Positions 9,495 through 19,104 of a stretch of 64,000 nucleotides of DNA are shown in pieces. The DNA comes from Lachnospiraceae bacterium. GTDB taxonomy: Bacteria > Bacillota > Clostridia > Lachnospirales > Lachnospiraceae. The stretch spans positions 112,403 to 176,402 of the forward strand of contig JAAWAC010000007.1 of NCBI GenBank assembly GCA_022791975.1, read 5' to 3'. The notes under the pieces are model-generated. The model saw only the letters and a program-made list of their open reading frames with translations. It was not told the origin of the DNA and did not search any database. Position 1 is the stretch's first letter. Every line of letters starts with the position of its first letter. A program made the translations under genes and the position numbers.

Positions 9495-9523
9495 AGTATA
9501 CACTATTTTTTCATATTTCACAA
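9495..9523 (-). promoter_or_regulatory. Promoter of the DUF815/PurF-like unit
   Basis: On the minus strand TTGTGA (complement 9518-9523) and TATACT (complement 9495-9500) are spaced by 17 bases and lie upstream of the AAGGAGGAG of the DUF815 gene. Confidence 0.65.
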
Positions 9524-9531
9524 GATAAGGG

Positions 9532-9578
9532 TTGACATTTTCTCTTTTTTATATTATTGTATTATTATAGTAATACAA
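9532..9578 (+). promoter_or_regulatory. Promoter and palindromic operator of the GntR-ABC operon
   Basis: TTGACA at 9532-9537 is followed 17 bases later by TATTGT at 9555-9560. A perfect inverted repeat, TTGTATTA (9557-9564) and TAATACAA (9571-9578) around a six-base centre, overlaps the -10 box. This is the expected place and form for an operator bound by the YtrA-type GntR repressor encoded by the first gene. A run of nine C follows at 9583-9591. Confidence 0.75.
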
Positions 9579-9676
9579 TTTACCCCCCCCCGGGAGAATT
9601 TGCCTCCTGTTCGGCGGGTATACCGGGGCTTGCAGAAATAATCCCTGTAAGCTCGCGCAGAGAAAGGGGTGACTAC

Positions 9677-10057
9677 ATGGCATGGGTATTGGATGACTCC
9701 CGACCCATTTATCTACAACTTGCCAATAAAATTCAGTCAGATATTATCTCCGGTATTTACCGGCCCGGAGATAAGCTGCCCTCCGTGCGGGATCTGGCCA
9801 TGGATGCCGCAGTAAATCCCAACACAATGCAGAAAGCGCTTATGGAACTGGAACGCAGCGGACTTATTTACACCCAGCGGACCAGCGGACGATTTATCTC
9901 GGAGGACGCACAAAAAGTAACGGTCATGAAGGAAAACCTGGCCAAGGAGCAAATCCGGCAGTTTCTCAGCAGTATGCAGCAGCTGGGCTTTGAAAATCAG
10001 GAGATCCTTCACTTTATGGAAGAAACCTTGAAGGAGGAGCGCAGATGGAAACACTAA
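9677..10057 (+). CDS. YtrA-subfamily GntR transcriptional regulator
   Basis: A 126-residue regulator: N-terminal winged helix of the GntR family (PIYLQLANKI, then GDKLPSVRDLA and NPNTMQKAL as recognition helix region) and a short C-terminal helix of about 50 residues instead of a large effector domain. That is the YtrA type, normally a local repressor of an adjacent ABC exporter. AAAGGGGTGA before the ATG at 9677 fixes the start. The end overlaps the ATPase gene by 13 bases, so the two are translationally coupled. It probably represses its own promoter through the palindrome at 9557-9578. Confidence 0.92.
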   Translation: MAWVLDDSRPIYLQLANKIQSDIISGIYRPGDKLPSVRDLAMDAAVNPNTMQKALMELERSGLIYTQRTSGRFISEDAQKVTVMKENLAKEQIRQFLSSMQQLGFENQEILHFMEETLKEERRWKH

Positions 10058-10743
10058 TGGAATGCCAACAGCTCTCGAAACATTATGGCAACAAAATCGC
10101 TCTGGATCACATCAATCTGGCCATTGAGCGCGGACGAATCATCGGCCTTCTGGGGCCCAATGGAAGTGGAAAAACCACGCTCATCAAGCTTATCAACGGT
10201 ATCCTGGCTCCCACATCCGGCAATATCTATATCAACGGCCATCCGCCTGGGGTGGAGACCAAAAAGGTAGTGTCCTATTTGCCGGAGCGGACCTATTTCA
10301 ACAGCTGGATGAAGGTCACGGATATTCTCCATTTTTTCAGTGATTTTTACGCGGACTTTGATTCCCGGCGTGCCCTGGAAATGCTCCACCGGCTGAATAT
10401 CAATGAAAATGACCGGCTGCGCACCATGTCCAAAGGTACCAAGGAAAAGGTGCAGCTGATTATGGTCATGAGCCGGAATGCGGACCTGTATTGCCTGGAT
10501 GAACCCATCGGTGGTGTGGACCCGGCGGCTCGAGATTACATTCTCCAGACCATCATAACCAATTACCGTGAAAACGCAACCGTCCTTATCTCCACCCATC
10601 TAATCTCTGATATTGAGAATGTGCTGGATGATGCCATATTTATTCAGAATGGCCGTGTTATGCTCACCGGCTCTGTGGACGACATCCGCATGCGGGAGGG
10701 AAAATCTGTAGACACACTGTTCCGGGAGGTGTTCCGATGCTAG
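10045..10743 (+). CDS. ABC transporter ATP-binding protein
   Basis: A 232-residue ATPase. Walker A is GPNGSGKTT near residue 38 and Walker B is LYCLDEPIGGVDP near residue 155. The signature region reads MSKGTKEK in place of LSGGQ, a variation common in YtrB-type exporters. The H-loop STHL is near residue 188. The ATG overlaps the end of the GntR gene and is served by AAGGAGGAG inside it. The end overlaps the permease start by seven bases. It probably powers export of an antimicrobial or envelope-active compound with the next gene product. Confidence 0.93.
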   Translation: METLMECQQLSKHYGNKIALDHINLAIERGRIIGLLGPNGSGKTTLIKLINGILAPTSGNIYINGHPPGVETKKVVSYLPERTYFNSWMKVTDILHFFSDFYADFDSRRALEMLHRLNINENDRLRTMSKGTKEKVQLIMVMSRNADLYCLDEPIGGVDPAARDYILQTIITNYRENATVLISTHLISDIENVLDDAIFIQNGRVMLTGSVDDIRMREGKSVDTLFREVFRC

Positions 10744-11552
10744 GAAAATTAATGAAATACGAATTCCATGCTGTTTCACGCTTTCTGCTGCCTCTCCATC
10801 TGGCACTGATTTTAATTACCTTTGTGGGACGCTTTTATGTGCAGTTTGCCCTGGACAATCTCAGCTACCGCTTTGCCCTGCTTCATGCTTCCCTGATCAT
10901 GTTCTATGTGCTTGCCCTGTTTGCTATTTTCGTGCTGACCTATGTATATCTGTACATTCTGCGGCCTCATCGAAACTGGTTCTCCGATGAGGGCTACCTG
11001 ATGCACACCTTACCGGTCACCCCGGCCCAGCATATCTGGAGCAAGCTTATCGTGTCCATGTGCTGGATTATTCTGGACATGTTTCTGCTTGGCCTGTCCA
11101 TTTTCCTTATGACGATCAATCCGGAAATACTGGAATCCTGGCCCCAATTAATAGAAATGCTTCAGGACATGATTGTTAGCTTCACAGGCTTTGACTATGT
11201 GCTGGGAACCATTACCTATGTGCTCAGCCTGCTGGCAGACTGTGCCAGAGGAATCCTGGTGGTCTATATGTGTATGGCCATCGGCCACAGCTTCAACCAG
11301 TATAAGCTGCTGATCTCCATTGCCATCTACGTGGGCGTATACATCGGTACCAGTCTGGTGAATACCCTGGCTGCCATTATCCTGACTATCCCCTACGGAG
11401 GATCAGGGGTGGGATCTCTCTTTATTATATCCAACAGTTCCTTGGGCAATGGGCGGATGACCTGGTTTGAGATTGTCTTTTCCCTGGTCGTGGCTGCCAT
11501 TTCCTTCTTTGTCACCCAGTATTTCCTGTCCAAACAGCTGAATCTGGAGTAA
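10737..11552 (+). CDS. ABC transporter permease
   Basis: A 271-residue integral membrane protein with about six hydrophobic segments: near residues 16-35, 48-72, 105-125, 150-175, 185-215 and 240-262. It begins seven bases before the ATPase stop and is followed by a hairpin terminator, closing the three-gene GntR-ATPase-permease operon. The substrate cannot be deduced; YtrA-type operons commonly respond to cell-wall-active peptides. Confidence 0.85.
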   Translation: MLGKLMKYEFHAVSRFLLPLHLALILITFVGRFYVQFALDNLSYRFALLHASLIMFYVLALFAIFVLTYVYLYILRPHRNWFSDEGYLMHTLPVTPAQHIWSKLIVSMCWIILDMFLLGLSIFLMTINPEILESWPQLIEMLQDMIVSFTGFDYVLGTITYVLSLLADCARGILVVYMCMAIGHSFNQYKLLISIAIYVGVYIGTSLVNTLAAIILTIPYGGSGVGSLFIISNSSLGNGRMTWFEIVFSLVVAAISFFVTQYFLSKQLNLE

Positions 11553-11564
11553 CAACCAAAATAT

Positions 11565-11602
11565 AACTGCCCACTGGCGTCTTTGCCAGGGGCAGTTTTT
11601 AA
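11565..11602 (+). terminator. Terminator of the GntR-ABC operon
   Basis: AACTGCCC at 11565-11572 pairs with GGGCAGTT at 11590-11597. The internal CTGGC/GCCAG extends the stem, and a T-run follows. Confidence 0.85.
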
Positions 11603-11648
11603 GTTCCTATTAAAAGTTTCCGCTCACACAAAATAAAGCCGCTTCGCC

Positions 11649-13154
11649 TTATCCCCTTCCTATACAAAACAGATAGGCCTCCTCCTTCTGGCTGATGCAC
11701 CACTCCTCCATAAGCTTCCACTCTGGCCGCTTACGCAGCTGCTTTTTCAAATATCCCCTGTCCCGGGAATACACCAGCAGAATTCCCTCCGGCTTTAAAA
11801 GCTCCCGGGCTTTGTCCAAAAATTGGCCGTACAGGTTGTCAATGGCATGAGCATCCATCCGCTTTCCCTTTACTGGAAAGTTGGTCACGATCTCGTCAAA
11901 CAGATATCCATGGGCAAATGTCAGACAATCCCGGTTGATAAAATGAGCCGGGACTCCAGCAGCCTGGGCATTTTCCCGTGCTCCTGCAATAGCCGGCGCA
12001 TACAGGTCAATGCCATACAGAGTATGGGCGTGCAGCTTATAATTCCGCTCCAAAAGCATGGTCCCCACTCCACAAAAAGGGTCCAGCACCTGGGCCTGCT
12101 CCTTCAAGTAGGAAGAAGCCAGCTCCATGCAGATGGCTGCCTGCACTGGTGCCAGGGAAGCCGCCACCACCTGTCGCCGGTAGGCAAACCGGTGGTCTGG
12201 CAAACTTTTAAGCTTAAGAAGGGGAAAGAAACTTCCCCCCCTGTCTTCCATCAAACGCAGCTCTATCTCATAGGCGGACGGAGCATTTATCAACCTTCCA
12301 TTCGACTGCTCCTCCAACTGAGCACCCAATCTTTTGGCCAGATCCCCTGGAGTCTGGGAGGCGCCCCGAAGCCTAGTGTCCACCCGGAAATAATAGGGGG
12401 GCTTTCCCTTCAAAAGCCTTCCCAAAAGCTCCAACAGATCCGTCTCCAAAAGCTCCTTAGCAAGCGCCTCTTTCCTAAGCTTTCCGCTGCCCTGTAGACA
12501 AAAGAAAAGCTCCCGGTAAGTGCGGATGGAAAGCAAGGGTTCTATGGTGGCCTGTTCTGCCAAAACTGCGCCCTTTCCCAGGCGAATCTGCCCATCCCCT
12601 ATCTGCCCGGCCGTAAGCTTCTCCTGCCCTTGGTTGGTCAGGAGCATTACATCCGCCTTTTGTCCCAGCCCAACAAAGCCATGGAACCGGGGAGGCTCCT
12701 GGCTTAGTAAAATCCGGCGCAATACCCAAAGCTCCTGGCGCAGATGCTTTTCTGAGGGCTGCTTCTCTGTCTGTTTCCCAGCAGCCATTAACTCTTCCTC
12801 TATCTGGGCCTGTCGCTGCTTCATAGCTTCCACATAGGGCTCGCAGGGAAAGCTCTCCAAAGCTTTCAGGTAATCACTTTTTACAAAAAGCTGATGTTCC
12901 CTTTCATAGGCCTCCCACAGCTTTTCGGGAATCTCCTCCCCGGTAAGTTTCCCCAGGATAGCCGCCCCGTTTTTTCGCACTTTGGGGTCCTCTTCGTAGT
13001 TCAGGCAGCTAAACAGCACCTGGGGCCTGGCGTCAAAGAGCTTTTGAAGCTCCCCCAGGCTCTCCGGCTTTTGGATAGCTGCCTTCATGGCAATCAGACT
13101 TTCCCTTAAATCCTGCTGCCTATCAACCTTCTCAAATAGCTCTCTCAAAATCAT
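11649..13154 (-). CDS. Class I SAM-dependent RNA methyltransferase-like protein
   Basis: A 501-residue protein. The N-terminal 130 residues are helical and repeat-like. A central region of about 200 residues may bind RNA, and the C-terminal 180 residues form a Rossmann methyltransferase domain. SAM motif I is DPFCGVGTMLLE near residue 352, with the acidic strand end GIDLYAPAI following. The motif IV position reads TNFPVKGKR where amino-methylating TRM11/UPF0020 relatives carry NPPY or DPPY, so base specificity may differ or activity may be altered. It overlaps nothing and lies just downstream of the antiporter gene. Confidence 0.8.
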   Translation of the reverse strand: MILRELFEKVDRQQDLRESLIAMKAAIQKPESLGELQKLFDARPQVLFSCLNYEEDPKVRKNGAAILGKLTGEEIPEKLWEAYEREHQLFVKSDYLKALESFPCEPYVEAMKQRQAQIEEELMAAGKQTEKQPSEKHLRQELWVLRRILLSQEPPRFHGFVGLGQKADVMLLTNQGQEKLTAGQIGDGQIRLGKGAVLAEQATIEPLLSIRTYRELFFCLQGSGKLRKEALAKELLETDLLELLGRLLKGKPPYYFRVDTRLRGASQTPGDLAKRLGAQLEEQSNGRLINAPSAYEIELRLMEDRGGSFFPLLKLKSLPDHRFAYRRQVVAASLAPVQAAICMELASSYLKEQAQVLDPFCGVGTMLLERNYKLHAHTLYGIDLYAPAIAGARENAQAAGVPAHFINRDCLTFAHGYLFDEIVTNFPVKGKRMDAHAIDNLYGQFLDKARELLKPEGILLVYSRDRGYLKKQLRKRPEWKLMEEWCISQKEEAYLFCIGRG

Positions 13155-13218
13155 TTCCTCTGTTATGCATTCTGTAATTTTCTCCCAGGGGACTTCCCAC
13201 TTTCCGATAGGTCTTCTC

Positions 13219-14169
13219 TCATCGCATCAAAATATATCCCGTATAAATCACGTAAACCAACACCATCATGGCTCCTGTTCCCCGGGTTACCCGTTTTCGG
13301 GCATAGAGGGGAAGAAAGAAGAACAGGCTCACAGCCAGCAAAATAGCTGCATCATACACGTTTTCCGGTTCTACCCGAATAGGCGAGATTCCCGCGGACA
13401 CCCCCAGAATAAAGCCAATATTCATAATATTGGACCCTACCACGTTTCCCAGGGCAATGTCGCTCTCTCCCTTTTTGGCCGCCACCACAGAGGTGACCAG
13501 CTCTGGCAGAGAGGTTCCCACCGCCACAATGGTCAGCCCGATTAAGGTCTCGCTAAGTCCAAAGCTGCGGGCAATCTCCGTAGCTCCGTTTACCACCATC
13601 TGTCCTCCAATGATAATAGCCACAGAACCGCAGATACAAAGAGCCACATTCCATAGAACCCCATGGGTCATATCCAGGTTATCTGCCTGCGGCCGCCCTT
13701 TTAAAGCCTGGCTCACCATCTGAACCATATAAATGCCCAAAATGCCCAGCAGCATCACCCCGTCCGGTCTGGATAGCACCATCTCCCGGTGAAACAGAAA
13801 ATCCGACAGGAAAAACAAGAGTACTACCGCCATCAGGATGGAAACCGAGTAATCCCGCTTCATCACAGACGGCTCCACCTGAATGGGATGAATCAATGCG
13901 CTCAAGCCTATGACCATCAAAAGATTTACAATATTAGAGCCCAGCACATTCCCCAGGGCAATGGCATTGCTGCCCTTCACAGCTGCTGTCAAGCTCACGG
14001 CCAGCTCCGGCAGGCTGGTACCCAGAGCCACAATGGTCAGCCCCACCACAATGGAGGGGATCCGAAGATACCGGGCCAGAGCTGCAGCTCCCCCCACAAA
14101 CCAGTCCGCCCCCTTTACCAGAAAGAGTACGCCCAATGCCAATATGAGAAATTCCATGTATCGTCCCAC
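13219..14169 (-). CDS. Calcium/sodium antiporter, CaCA (YrbG) family
   Basis: A 316-residue membrane antiporter with the duplicated alpha-repeats typical of the CaCA superfamily. The first repeat includes GTSLPELAVSLTAA followed by ALGNVLGSNIVN near residues 50-85. The second has GTSLPELVTSVVAA and ALGNVVGSNIMN near residues 218-255. About ten membrane helices are predicted by eye, the usual number. It exchanges sodium or protons for calcium at the cytoplasmic membrane. It lies between purB and the methyltransferase gene, all leftward. Confidence 0.93.
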   Translation of the reverse strand: MGRYMEFLILALGVLFLVKGADWFVGGAAALARYLRIPSIVVGLTIVALGTSLPELAVSLTAAVKGSNAIALGNVLGSNIVNLLMVIGLSALIHPIQVEPSVMKRDYSVSILMAVVLLFFLSDFLFHREMVLSRPDGVMLLGILGIYMVQMVSQALKGRPQADNLDMTHGVLWNVALCICGSVAIIIGGQMVVNGATEIARSFGLSETLIGLTIVAVGTSLPELVTSVVAAKKGESDIALGNVVGSNIMNIGFILGVSAGISPIRVEPENVYDAAILLAVSLFFFLPLYARKRVTRGTGAMMVLVYVIYTGYILMR

Positions 14170-14213
14170 CTGTCAGAAAATTCGTTTTTGTACAATCCTA
14201 TTCTATTTATAGT

Positions 14214-15647
14214 TTATACATTTATCTCTGCTTTCATTCCAATCATGTCTGCATTTGCCTGCAAAATCGGCTGTACCACCTGGGACAGGAAAGCCTCCAC
14301 CTGCTCTCTGGAACGCCCCACATAGCGAGACGGCTCCATGGCCTTTTTCAAATCTTCCAGGGACAAGTTGAAAGCGGGATCAGCCGCAATCAGCTCCAAA
14401 AGATTATTTTCCAGGCCATTTACCTTCACATTCCGCCCGGCCTCCATGGAAAGCTCCCGAATGCGCTCGTGAAGCTCCTGTCGGTCTCCCCCGGCCTTCA
14501 CCGCGTCCATCATAATGTTTTCGGTAGCCATAAAGGGAAGCTCCGACATTAAGCGCTTTTCAATGACCTTGAGATACACCACCAGACCATCCACCACATT
14601 CAGGCACAAATCCAGGATACCGTCCACGGCCAGAAAGCCTTCCGGCACAGACAGCCGTTTATTGGCAGAATCATCCAAGGTCCGCTCAAACCACTGGGTT
14701 GCAGAGGTAATGGCCGGATTTAAGGCATCCACCATCACATAGCGGGACAGGGAGGCAATGCGCTCACTGCGCATAGGATTGCGCTTGTAGGCCATGGCTG
14801 AGGACCCAATCTGAGACTTCTCAAAGGGCTCCTCCACCTCCTTTAAATGCTGCAAAAGCCGGATGTCATTGGACATCTTATGGGCGCTGGCTGCGATTCC
14901 CGCCAACACATTCAACACCCGGGTATCCACCTTCCGGGAGTAGGTCTGTCCGGAAACAGGATAGCAGCTGGAAAAGCCCATCTTCTCTGCGATCATGGGA
15001 TCGATCTTGTCAATAGTCTTTTGATCCCCCTCAAACAGCTCCAGAAAGCTTGCCTGCGTGCCGGTGGTTCCCTTGGACCCCAAAAGCTTCAGGGACCCTA
15101 ACACATACTCCAGATCCTCCAGATCTATACAGAACTCCTGAAGCCACAGGGTGGCCCGCTTTCCCACTGTGGTGGGCTGGGCCGGCTGAAAATGGGTGAA
15201 GGCCAGGGTGGGCTGTCCCTTATAAGTGTCCGCAAACTTGGCCAGCTCTCCGATCACATTCACCAGCTTTTTGCGCACCAGCTTTAAAGCTTCCGCCATG
15301 ACAATGATATCTGTATTGTCCCCCACATAGCAGCTGGTAGCACCCAGGTGAATGATTCCCTTGGCCTTGGGACACTGCTGCCCATAGGCATACACATGGG
15401 ACATGACATCGTGACGCACTTCCTTTTCCCGGGCCTTTGCCACCTCATAATTGATATCCTCCTGATGGCTTTTCAGCTCCTCGATCTGCTCCTGGGTAAT
15501 GGGAAGGCCCAGCTCCTTCTCTGTCTCGGCCAGGGCAACCCACAGCCTCCTCCAGGTACGAAATTTCATATCCGGTGAAAAAATATACTGCATTTCCTTG
15601 CTGGCATAGCGCTCAGACAAGGGACTTTGATAACAATCCGTACTCAT
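14214..15647 (-). CDS. purB: Adenylosuccinate lyase
   Basis: A 477-residue fumarase/aspartase superfamily enzyme that cleaves SAICAR and adenylosuccinate in purine synthesis. The superfamily signature appears as GSSAMAYKRNPMRSE near residue 285, containing the flexible catalytic loop serine. The HLGATSCYVGDN stretch near residue 100 supplies substrate-binding residues. AGGAGG eight bases before the ATG supports the start. It lies 140 bases downstream of purC, but a strong hairpin separates them, so expression may be only partly shared. Confidence 0.95.
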   Translation of the reverse strand: MSTDCYQSPLSERYASKEMQYIFSPDMKFRTWRRLWVALAETEKELGLPITQEQIEELKSHQEDINYEVAKAREKEVRHDVMSHVYAYGQQCPKAKGIIHLGATSCYVGDNTDIIVMAEALKLVRKKLVNVIGELAKFADTYKGQPTLAFTHFQPAQPTTVGKRATLWLQEFCIDLEDLEYVLGSLKLLGSKGTTGTQASFLELFEGDQKTIDKIDPMIAEKMGFSSCYPVSGQTYSRKVDTRVLNVLAGIAASAHKMSNDIRLLQHLKEVEEPFEKSQIGSSAMAYKRNPMRSERIASLSRYVMVDALNPAITSATQWFERTLDDSANKRLSVPEGFLAVDGILDLCLNVVDGLVVYLKVIEKRLMSELPFMATENIMMDAVKAGGDRQELHERIRELSMEAGRNVKVNGLENNLLELIAADPAFNLSLEDLKKAMEPSRYVGRSREQVEAFLSQVVQPILQANADMIGMKAEINV

Positions 15648-15704
15648 AGACTTTCCTCCTCGCTCCTTCTGTGTGATTGAGGTCTGTAGCCAAAGCCACA
15701 GCCT

Positions 15705-15733
15705 TGAAAAGGCAGCTATCTCTCATAGCTGCC
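15705..15733 (-). terminator. Hairpin terminator between purC and purB
   Basis: Read on the minus strand, GGCAGCTAT and ATAGCTGCC (complement of 15711-15733) form a perfect nine-base stem with a five-base loop, followed by TTTT. Confidence 0.75.
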
Positions 15734-15785
15734 CCAAGCTTCCTGCTTCCCTTTCATACCCTTCAGTCAGGCGGCATCCACCTCT

Positions 15786-16502
15786 TTACAACCCCAGGCG
15801 TTGAAATACCTCGTTGTAAGCCTCCTCCACATTTCCCATGTCCCGGCGGAAGCGATCTTTGTCCAGTTTCTCATGGGTCTTGCTGTCCCACAGACGACAG
15901 GTATCCGGGGAGGTCTCATCGGCCAGGATAATCTGTCCCTTATAGCGACCAAACTCAATCTTGAAATCAATGAGCTCAATGCCTGCATTGGCAAAATACT
16001 CCTTATACACCTCATTGATCTGGAATGCATACCGGCTGATGGTGTCAATCTCCTCCCGGGTGGCCAGATTAAGGGCTATGGCAAAATAATCGTTGATCAG
16101 GGGATCGCCCAGATCGTCATTTTTATAGCTGAACTCCAGTGTGGGGGCCTTTAAAACGGTACCCTCCTCCACACCCAGACGTTTGGAGAAGCTTCCCGCC
16201 GCCACATTGCGGATAATCACCTCCAGGGGAACAATCTCCACCTTCTTTACTGCTGTCTCTCTGTCACTGAGCTGCTGAATATAATGGGTGGGAATTCCCT
16301 TCTCCTCCAAAAGCTGAAATACCCGGTTGCTCATTTTGTTATTTACCACACCCTTGCCCATAATCGTTCCCTTTTTCAGGCCGTTAAAGGCTGTGGCATC
16401 GTCCTTGTAATCCACGATCAAAACATCCGGATCATCTGTGGTATATACTTTTTTTGCTTTTCCCTCGTAGAGTAGCTCCCGTTTTTCCATATTCTCATCC
16501 AT
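15786..16502 (-). CDS. purC: Phosphoribosylaminoimidazole-succinocarboxamide synthase (SAICAR synthetase)
   Basis: A 238-residue enzyme of de novo purine synthesis that joins CAIR and aspartate with ATP. The N-terminal [11 protein letters not shown] and the [11 protein letters not shown] loop are characteristic, as are VPLEVIIRN near residue 95 and the DEISPDT-like [14 protein letters not shown] near residue 195. The annotated ATG has GGAG six bases upstream; an in-frame ATG four codons later is an alternative. It is upstream of purB in the same direction. Confidence 0.96.
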   Translation of the reverse strand: MDENMEKRELLYEGKAKKVYTTDDPDVLIVDYKDDATAFNGLKKGTIMGKGVVNNKMSNRVFQLLEEKGIPTHYIQQLSDRETAVKKVEIVPLEVIIRNVAAGSFSKRLGVEEGTVLKAPTLEFSYKNDDLGDPLINDYFAIALNLATREEIDTISRYAFQINEVYKEYFANAGIELIDFKIEFGRYKGQIILADETSPDTCRLWDSKTHEKLDKDRFRRDMGNVEEAYNEVFQRLGL

Positions 16503-16633
16503 CCTTTTCTCCGAAAGCAGGGTCCTTACGGCCTCACTGCCCCATATTTTCTACAAATATCAGCTTTATCTTATCAAATCCCCCTGAAAAAAGCAATAGA
16601 GCTTTGCTCACGAAAATTGCTCTGGATTTCCCC

Positions 16634-17320
16634 TTATAATTCATCAAATTTCCGCAAAAATTCCTGCATCCGGGGATTGGACGAGTGAAACAACTCCTCC
16701 GGTGTTCCCTCCTCCGCAATCACTCCCTGGTCCATAAACACAATGTAGTCTGCCACACTGCGGGCAAAATTCATCTCATGGGTCACAATCACCATGGTCA
16801 TATGCTCTGCGGCCAACTCCTTGATCACCTTTAAAATCTCCCCGGTAAGCTCCGGGTCCAAAGCTGAGGTGGGCTCATCAAAAAAGAGAATCTTGGGGTT
16901 CAGGGCCAATGCCCGGGCAATGGATACCCGCTGCTGTTGCCCACCGGACAGCTGATAGGGATAGGCATTTGCCTTGTCGGAAAGCCCCATCTTTTCCAAC
17001 AGCTCCATAGCCTGCTGGCGCACCTCATCCTTTGGTCGCTTCTGGGTCCTTATGGGTGCATCCATTATGTTTTTCAGCACCGAATAGTGGGGGAAGAGAT
17101 TAAAATTTTGAAACACCAGTCCAAAAGTGCCCTCATAGTGAATCTCCCCGCTCTCCGCCTTCTCCAAGCCAGTGCAGCACCGCAACAGGGTGGATTTCCC
17201 GGATCCGGAGGGCCCGATAATGGCCACCACCTGTCCCTCCTCCACGGACATGGAAATATCCTTTAGTACCTCCAGCCCGTCAAAGCTTTTCTGCACATGA
17301 CGGATCTCCAATAAACTCAT
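16634..17320 (-). CDS. Polar amino-acid ABC transporter ATP-binding protein
   Basis: A 228-residue ATPase of the GlnQ/ArtP type. Walker A is GPSGSGKST near residue 35, the signature is [15 protein letters not shown] near residue 123, Walker B is [14 protein letters not shown], and the H-loop lies in VTHEMNFA. It is last in a three-gene importer operon and follows the permease by 18 bases. It energises uptake of the amino acid delivered by the lipoprotein encoded upstream. Confidence 0.95.
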   Translation of the reverse strand: MSLLEIRHVQKSFDGLEVLKDISMSVEEGQVVAIIGPSGSGKSTLLRCCTGLEKAESGEIHYEGTFGLVFQNFNLFPHYSVLKNIMDAPIRTQKRPKDEVRQQAMELLEKMGLSDKANAYPYQLSGGQQQRVSIARALALNPKILFFDEPTSALDPELTGEILKVIKELAAEHMTMVIVTHEMNFARSVADYIVFMDQGVIAEEGTPEELFHSSNPRMQEFLRKFDEL

Positions 17321-17338
17321 GTTTCCTACTCCCCTCTC

Positions 17339-17989
17339 TTAACGATAATAGCTAAGCTTCTTCTCCAGCCCTTCCGCGGCCACAGCCACCAACAGATTAA
17401 AAATATAGTAGAACACAGCAGCCACCACAAAGGGAACCATGGTGGTCTGTGCCGCCGCGATTTGTTTTGCCGTATTAAACATCTCGGTCACAGACAGAGC
17501 ATAGGCCAGAGAAGTATCCTTCACCAGGGTAATGGTTTCATTGGTCACCGGGGGCAACACCCGCTTTATCATCTGGGGCAGAATGATATGTAGAAAGGTT
17601 TGTGAGCGGGAATACCCCAAAATCTGCGCAGCCTCATACTGTCCTACAGGAATGGATTCAATGCCCGCTCGGAAAATTTCCGCGAAATAGGCCGCGTAAT
17701 TAATAGAAAAGCCAATGTAAATGGCAATCATCCGGTATCCTGGGGTAATTTTAATGCCAAAGATAAAATAGGGGCCAAAATAGACCACCAAAAGCTGTAG
17801 CATAAGAGGGGTTCCCCGCATTATGGAAATATACAGCTTGGTCAGCATCTTTACAGGCCACCATTTGGACATGCGCCCAAAGCACAGAATCATCCCTAGG
17901 GGCAGAGAAAACAGCAGGGTACAGACAAAAATCTTCACCGAAATCACCATACCTGCCGACAGCTCTTGTAACATCGTTTGCAGACTCAT
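17339..17989 (-). CDS. Polar amino-acid ABC transporter permease
   Basis: A 216-residue HisM/GlnP-type permease. The EAA loop for docking the ATPase is visible as EAAQILGYSRSQTFLHIILPQ near residue 140. About five membrane segments are present, as usual for this family. AGGAGAAGAAGG lies before the ATG. It sits between the binding protein and ATPase genes. Confidence 0.94.
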   Translation of the reverse strand: MSLQTMLQELSAGMVISVKIFVCTLLFSLPLGMILCFGRMSKWWPVKMLTKLYISIMRGTPLMLQLLVVYFGPYFIFGIKITPGYRMIAIYIGFSINYAAYFAEIFRAGIESIPVGQYEAAQILGYSRSQTFLHIILPQMIKRVLPPVTNETITLVKDTSLAYALSVTEMFNTAKQIAAAQTTMVPFVVAAVFYYIFNLLVAVAAEGLEKKLSYYR

Positions 17990-18053
17990 TCCTTCTTCTC
18001 CTGAACATGATTGAAAGGGGAGCGAAAGCCCGCTCCCCAGAACTTCCCGATTC

Positions 18054-18995
18054 TTATTTTCCTAGACAAACAGACTCTGACACATCCCAGCGGCCATCTG
18101 CATCCTTGGCGATAGCGGCAAAGGTTCCGTCCTCCACCATCTCATAGAGGGTCTCCTGCACCACATCCCGAAGCTCTGTATTTCCCTTCAGGAAGCCTAC
18201 CCCATACTGCTCTGCTGCAATCTCCTGGTCCAGAATCACATATTTGTCATCCCCTCTCTGGGAAATCTGGTACCGGGCCACACCGATATCCATGGCAATG
18301 GCATCGGCCGCACCAGCCTCCAGGTTGTTAAAGGCGCTGTTGTAATCTGGAATCTCCGTGAGATTTCCAAAGGATTCCTTGAGGCTTTGCATCTGTGCCA
18401 CCAGCTCTGCATCGTCTGTATCCTCCGCTGAGGTATTCAAAGCATGAAGAGCAGAGGAATCCGCCTGCACCAGCACTTCCTTGCCAGCCAGATCCTCCCA
18501 GCTGGCAATGCCGGAATCAGCCGCCACCACAAACACCTGGCTGTTATCCACATAGGGATCGGTAAAGGTATAAGCATCCTCCCGTCCGTTCATGGTAAAG
18601 CCATTCCAGATACAGTCAATGGCTCCTGAGGACAGCTCCATATCCTTGCTGTTCCAGTCAATGGGCTGCTTGACCAGCTCCCATCCCTGCCGCTTGCACA
18701 CTTCCTCTGCCAGGCTTAAGTCAAAGCCCACATACTCTCCATTCTCATCCTTATATCCATAGGGCGGAAACTCTGCGTCAAAGCCCACAGTAAAGGTCTT
18801 CTTCTCCTCCAAGCTCTCCCCTGTTTCCTCCTCTTTTGGCTCCTCAGCATTCTCCTCAGGCTCCGCGGCCGTTTCTCCGCTCTCGTTACTCTCCGTATTA
18901 TTCGCCTGTGGCTCTTCTTCCTTTTTTCCACAGCCAACGGCCAGGGACGCTGCCATACTAAAACACAACAATACTGCTATCCATTTCTTTTTCAT
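18054..18995 (-). CDS. Amino-acid ABC transporter substrate-binding lipoprotein
   Basis: A 313-residue lipoprotein with a signal peptide and lipobox LAVGC, so Cys22 is the lipidation site. An acidic, low-complexity linker rich in Glu (about 25-65) leads to a type II periplasmic-binding fold beginning at TFTVGFDAEFPPYGY, typical of family 3 polar amino-acid binders. It anchors at the outer face of the membrane and feeds the permease/ATPase pair downstream. The exact ligand is not readable. A candidate promoter lies at 19076-19104. Confidence 0.93.
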   Translation of the reverse strand: MKKKWIAVLLCFSMAASLAVGCGKKEEEPQANNTESNESGETAAEPEENAEEPKEEETGESLEEKKTFTVGFDAEFPPYGYKDENGEYVGFDLSLAEEVCKRQGWELVKQPIDWNSKDMELSSGAIDCIWNGFTMNGREDAYTFTDPYVDNSQVFVVAADSGIASWEDLAGKEVLVQADSSALHALNTSAEDTDDAELVAQMQSLKESFGNLTEIPDYNSAFNNLEAGAADAIAMDIGVARYQISQRGDDKYVILDQEIAAEQYGVGFLKGNTELRDVVQETLYEMVEDGTFAAIAKDADGRWDVSESVCLGK

Positions 18996-19075
18996 ATACT
19001 CCTCCTCAACCTAACCGCCCAGGCGGCTTTTCTCTTTTATCAATGAGTTACTGTACTATAATAAAGCACTTTGTA

Positions 19076-19104
19076 ATGGTAACACACCAAAATCAGCCTG
19101 TCAA
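19076..19104 (-). promoter_or_regulatory. Candidate promoter of the amino-acid importer
   Basis: On the minus strand TTGACA (complement 19099-19104) is followed after 17 bases by TACCAT (complement 19076-19081). A GC-rich hairpin, CCGCC/GGCGG, lies in the leader before the ribosome site. The -10 box is weak. Confidence 0.45.

Noticed and set aside
9583..9591. Run of nine C as a phase-variation tract
   Set aside because: It lies in the untranslated leader of the GntR operon, not in a coding or promoter-spacer position, and no supporting feature was seen.
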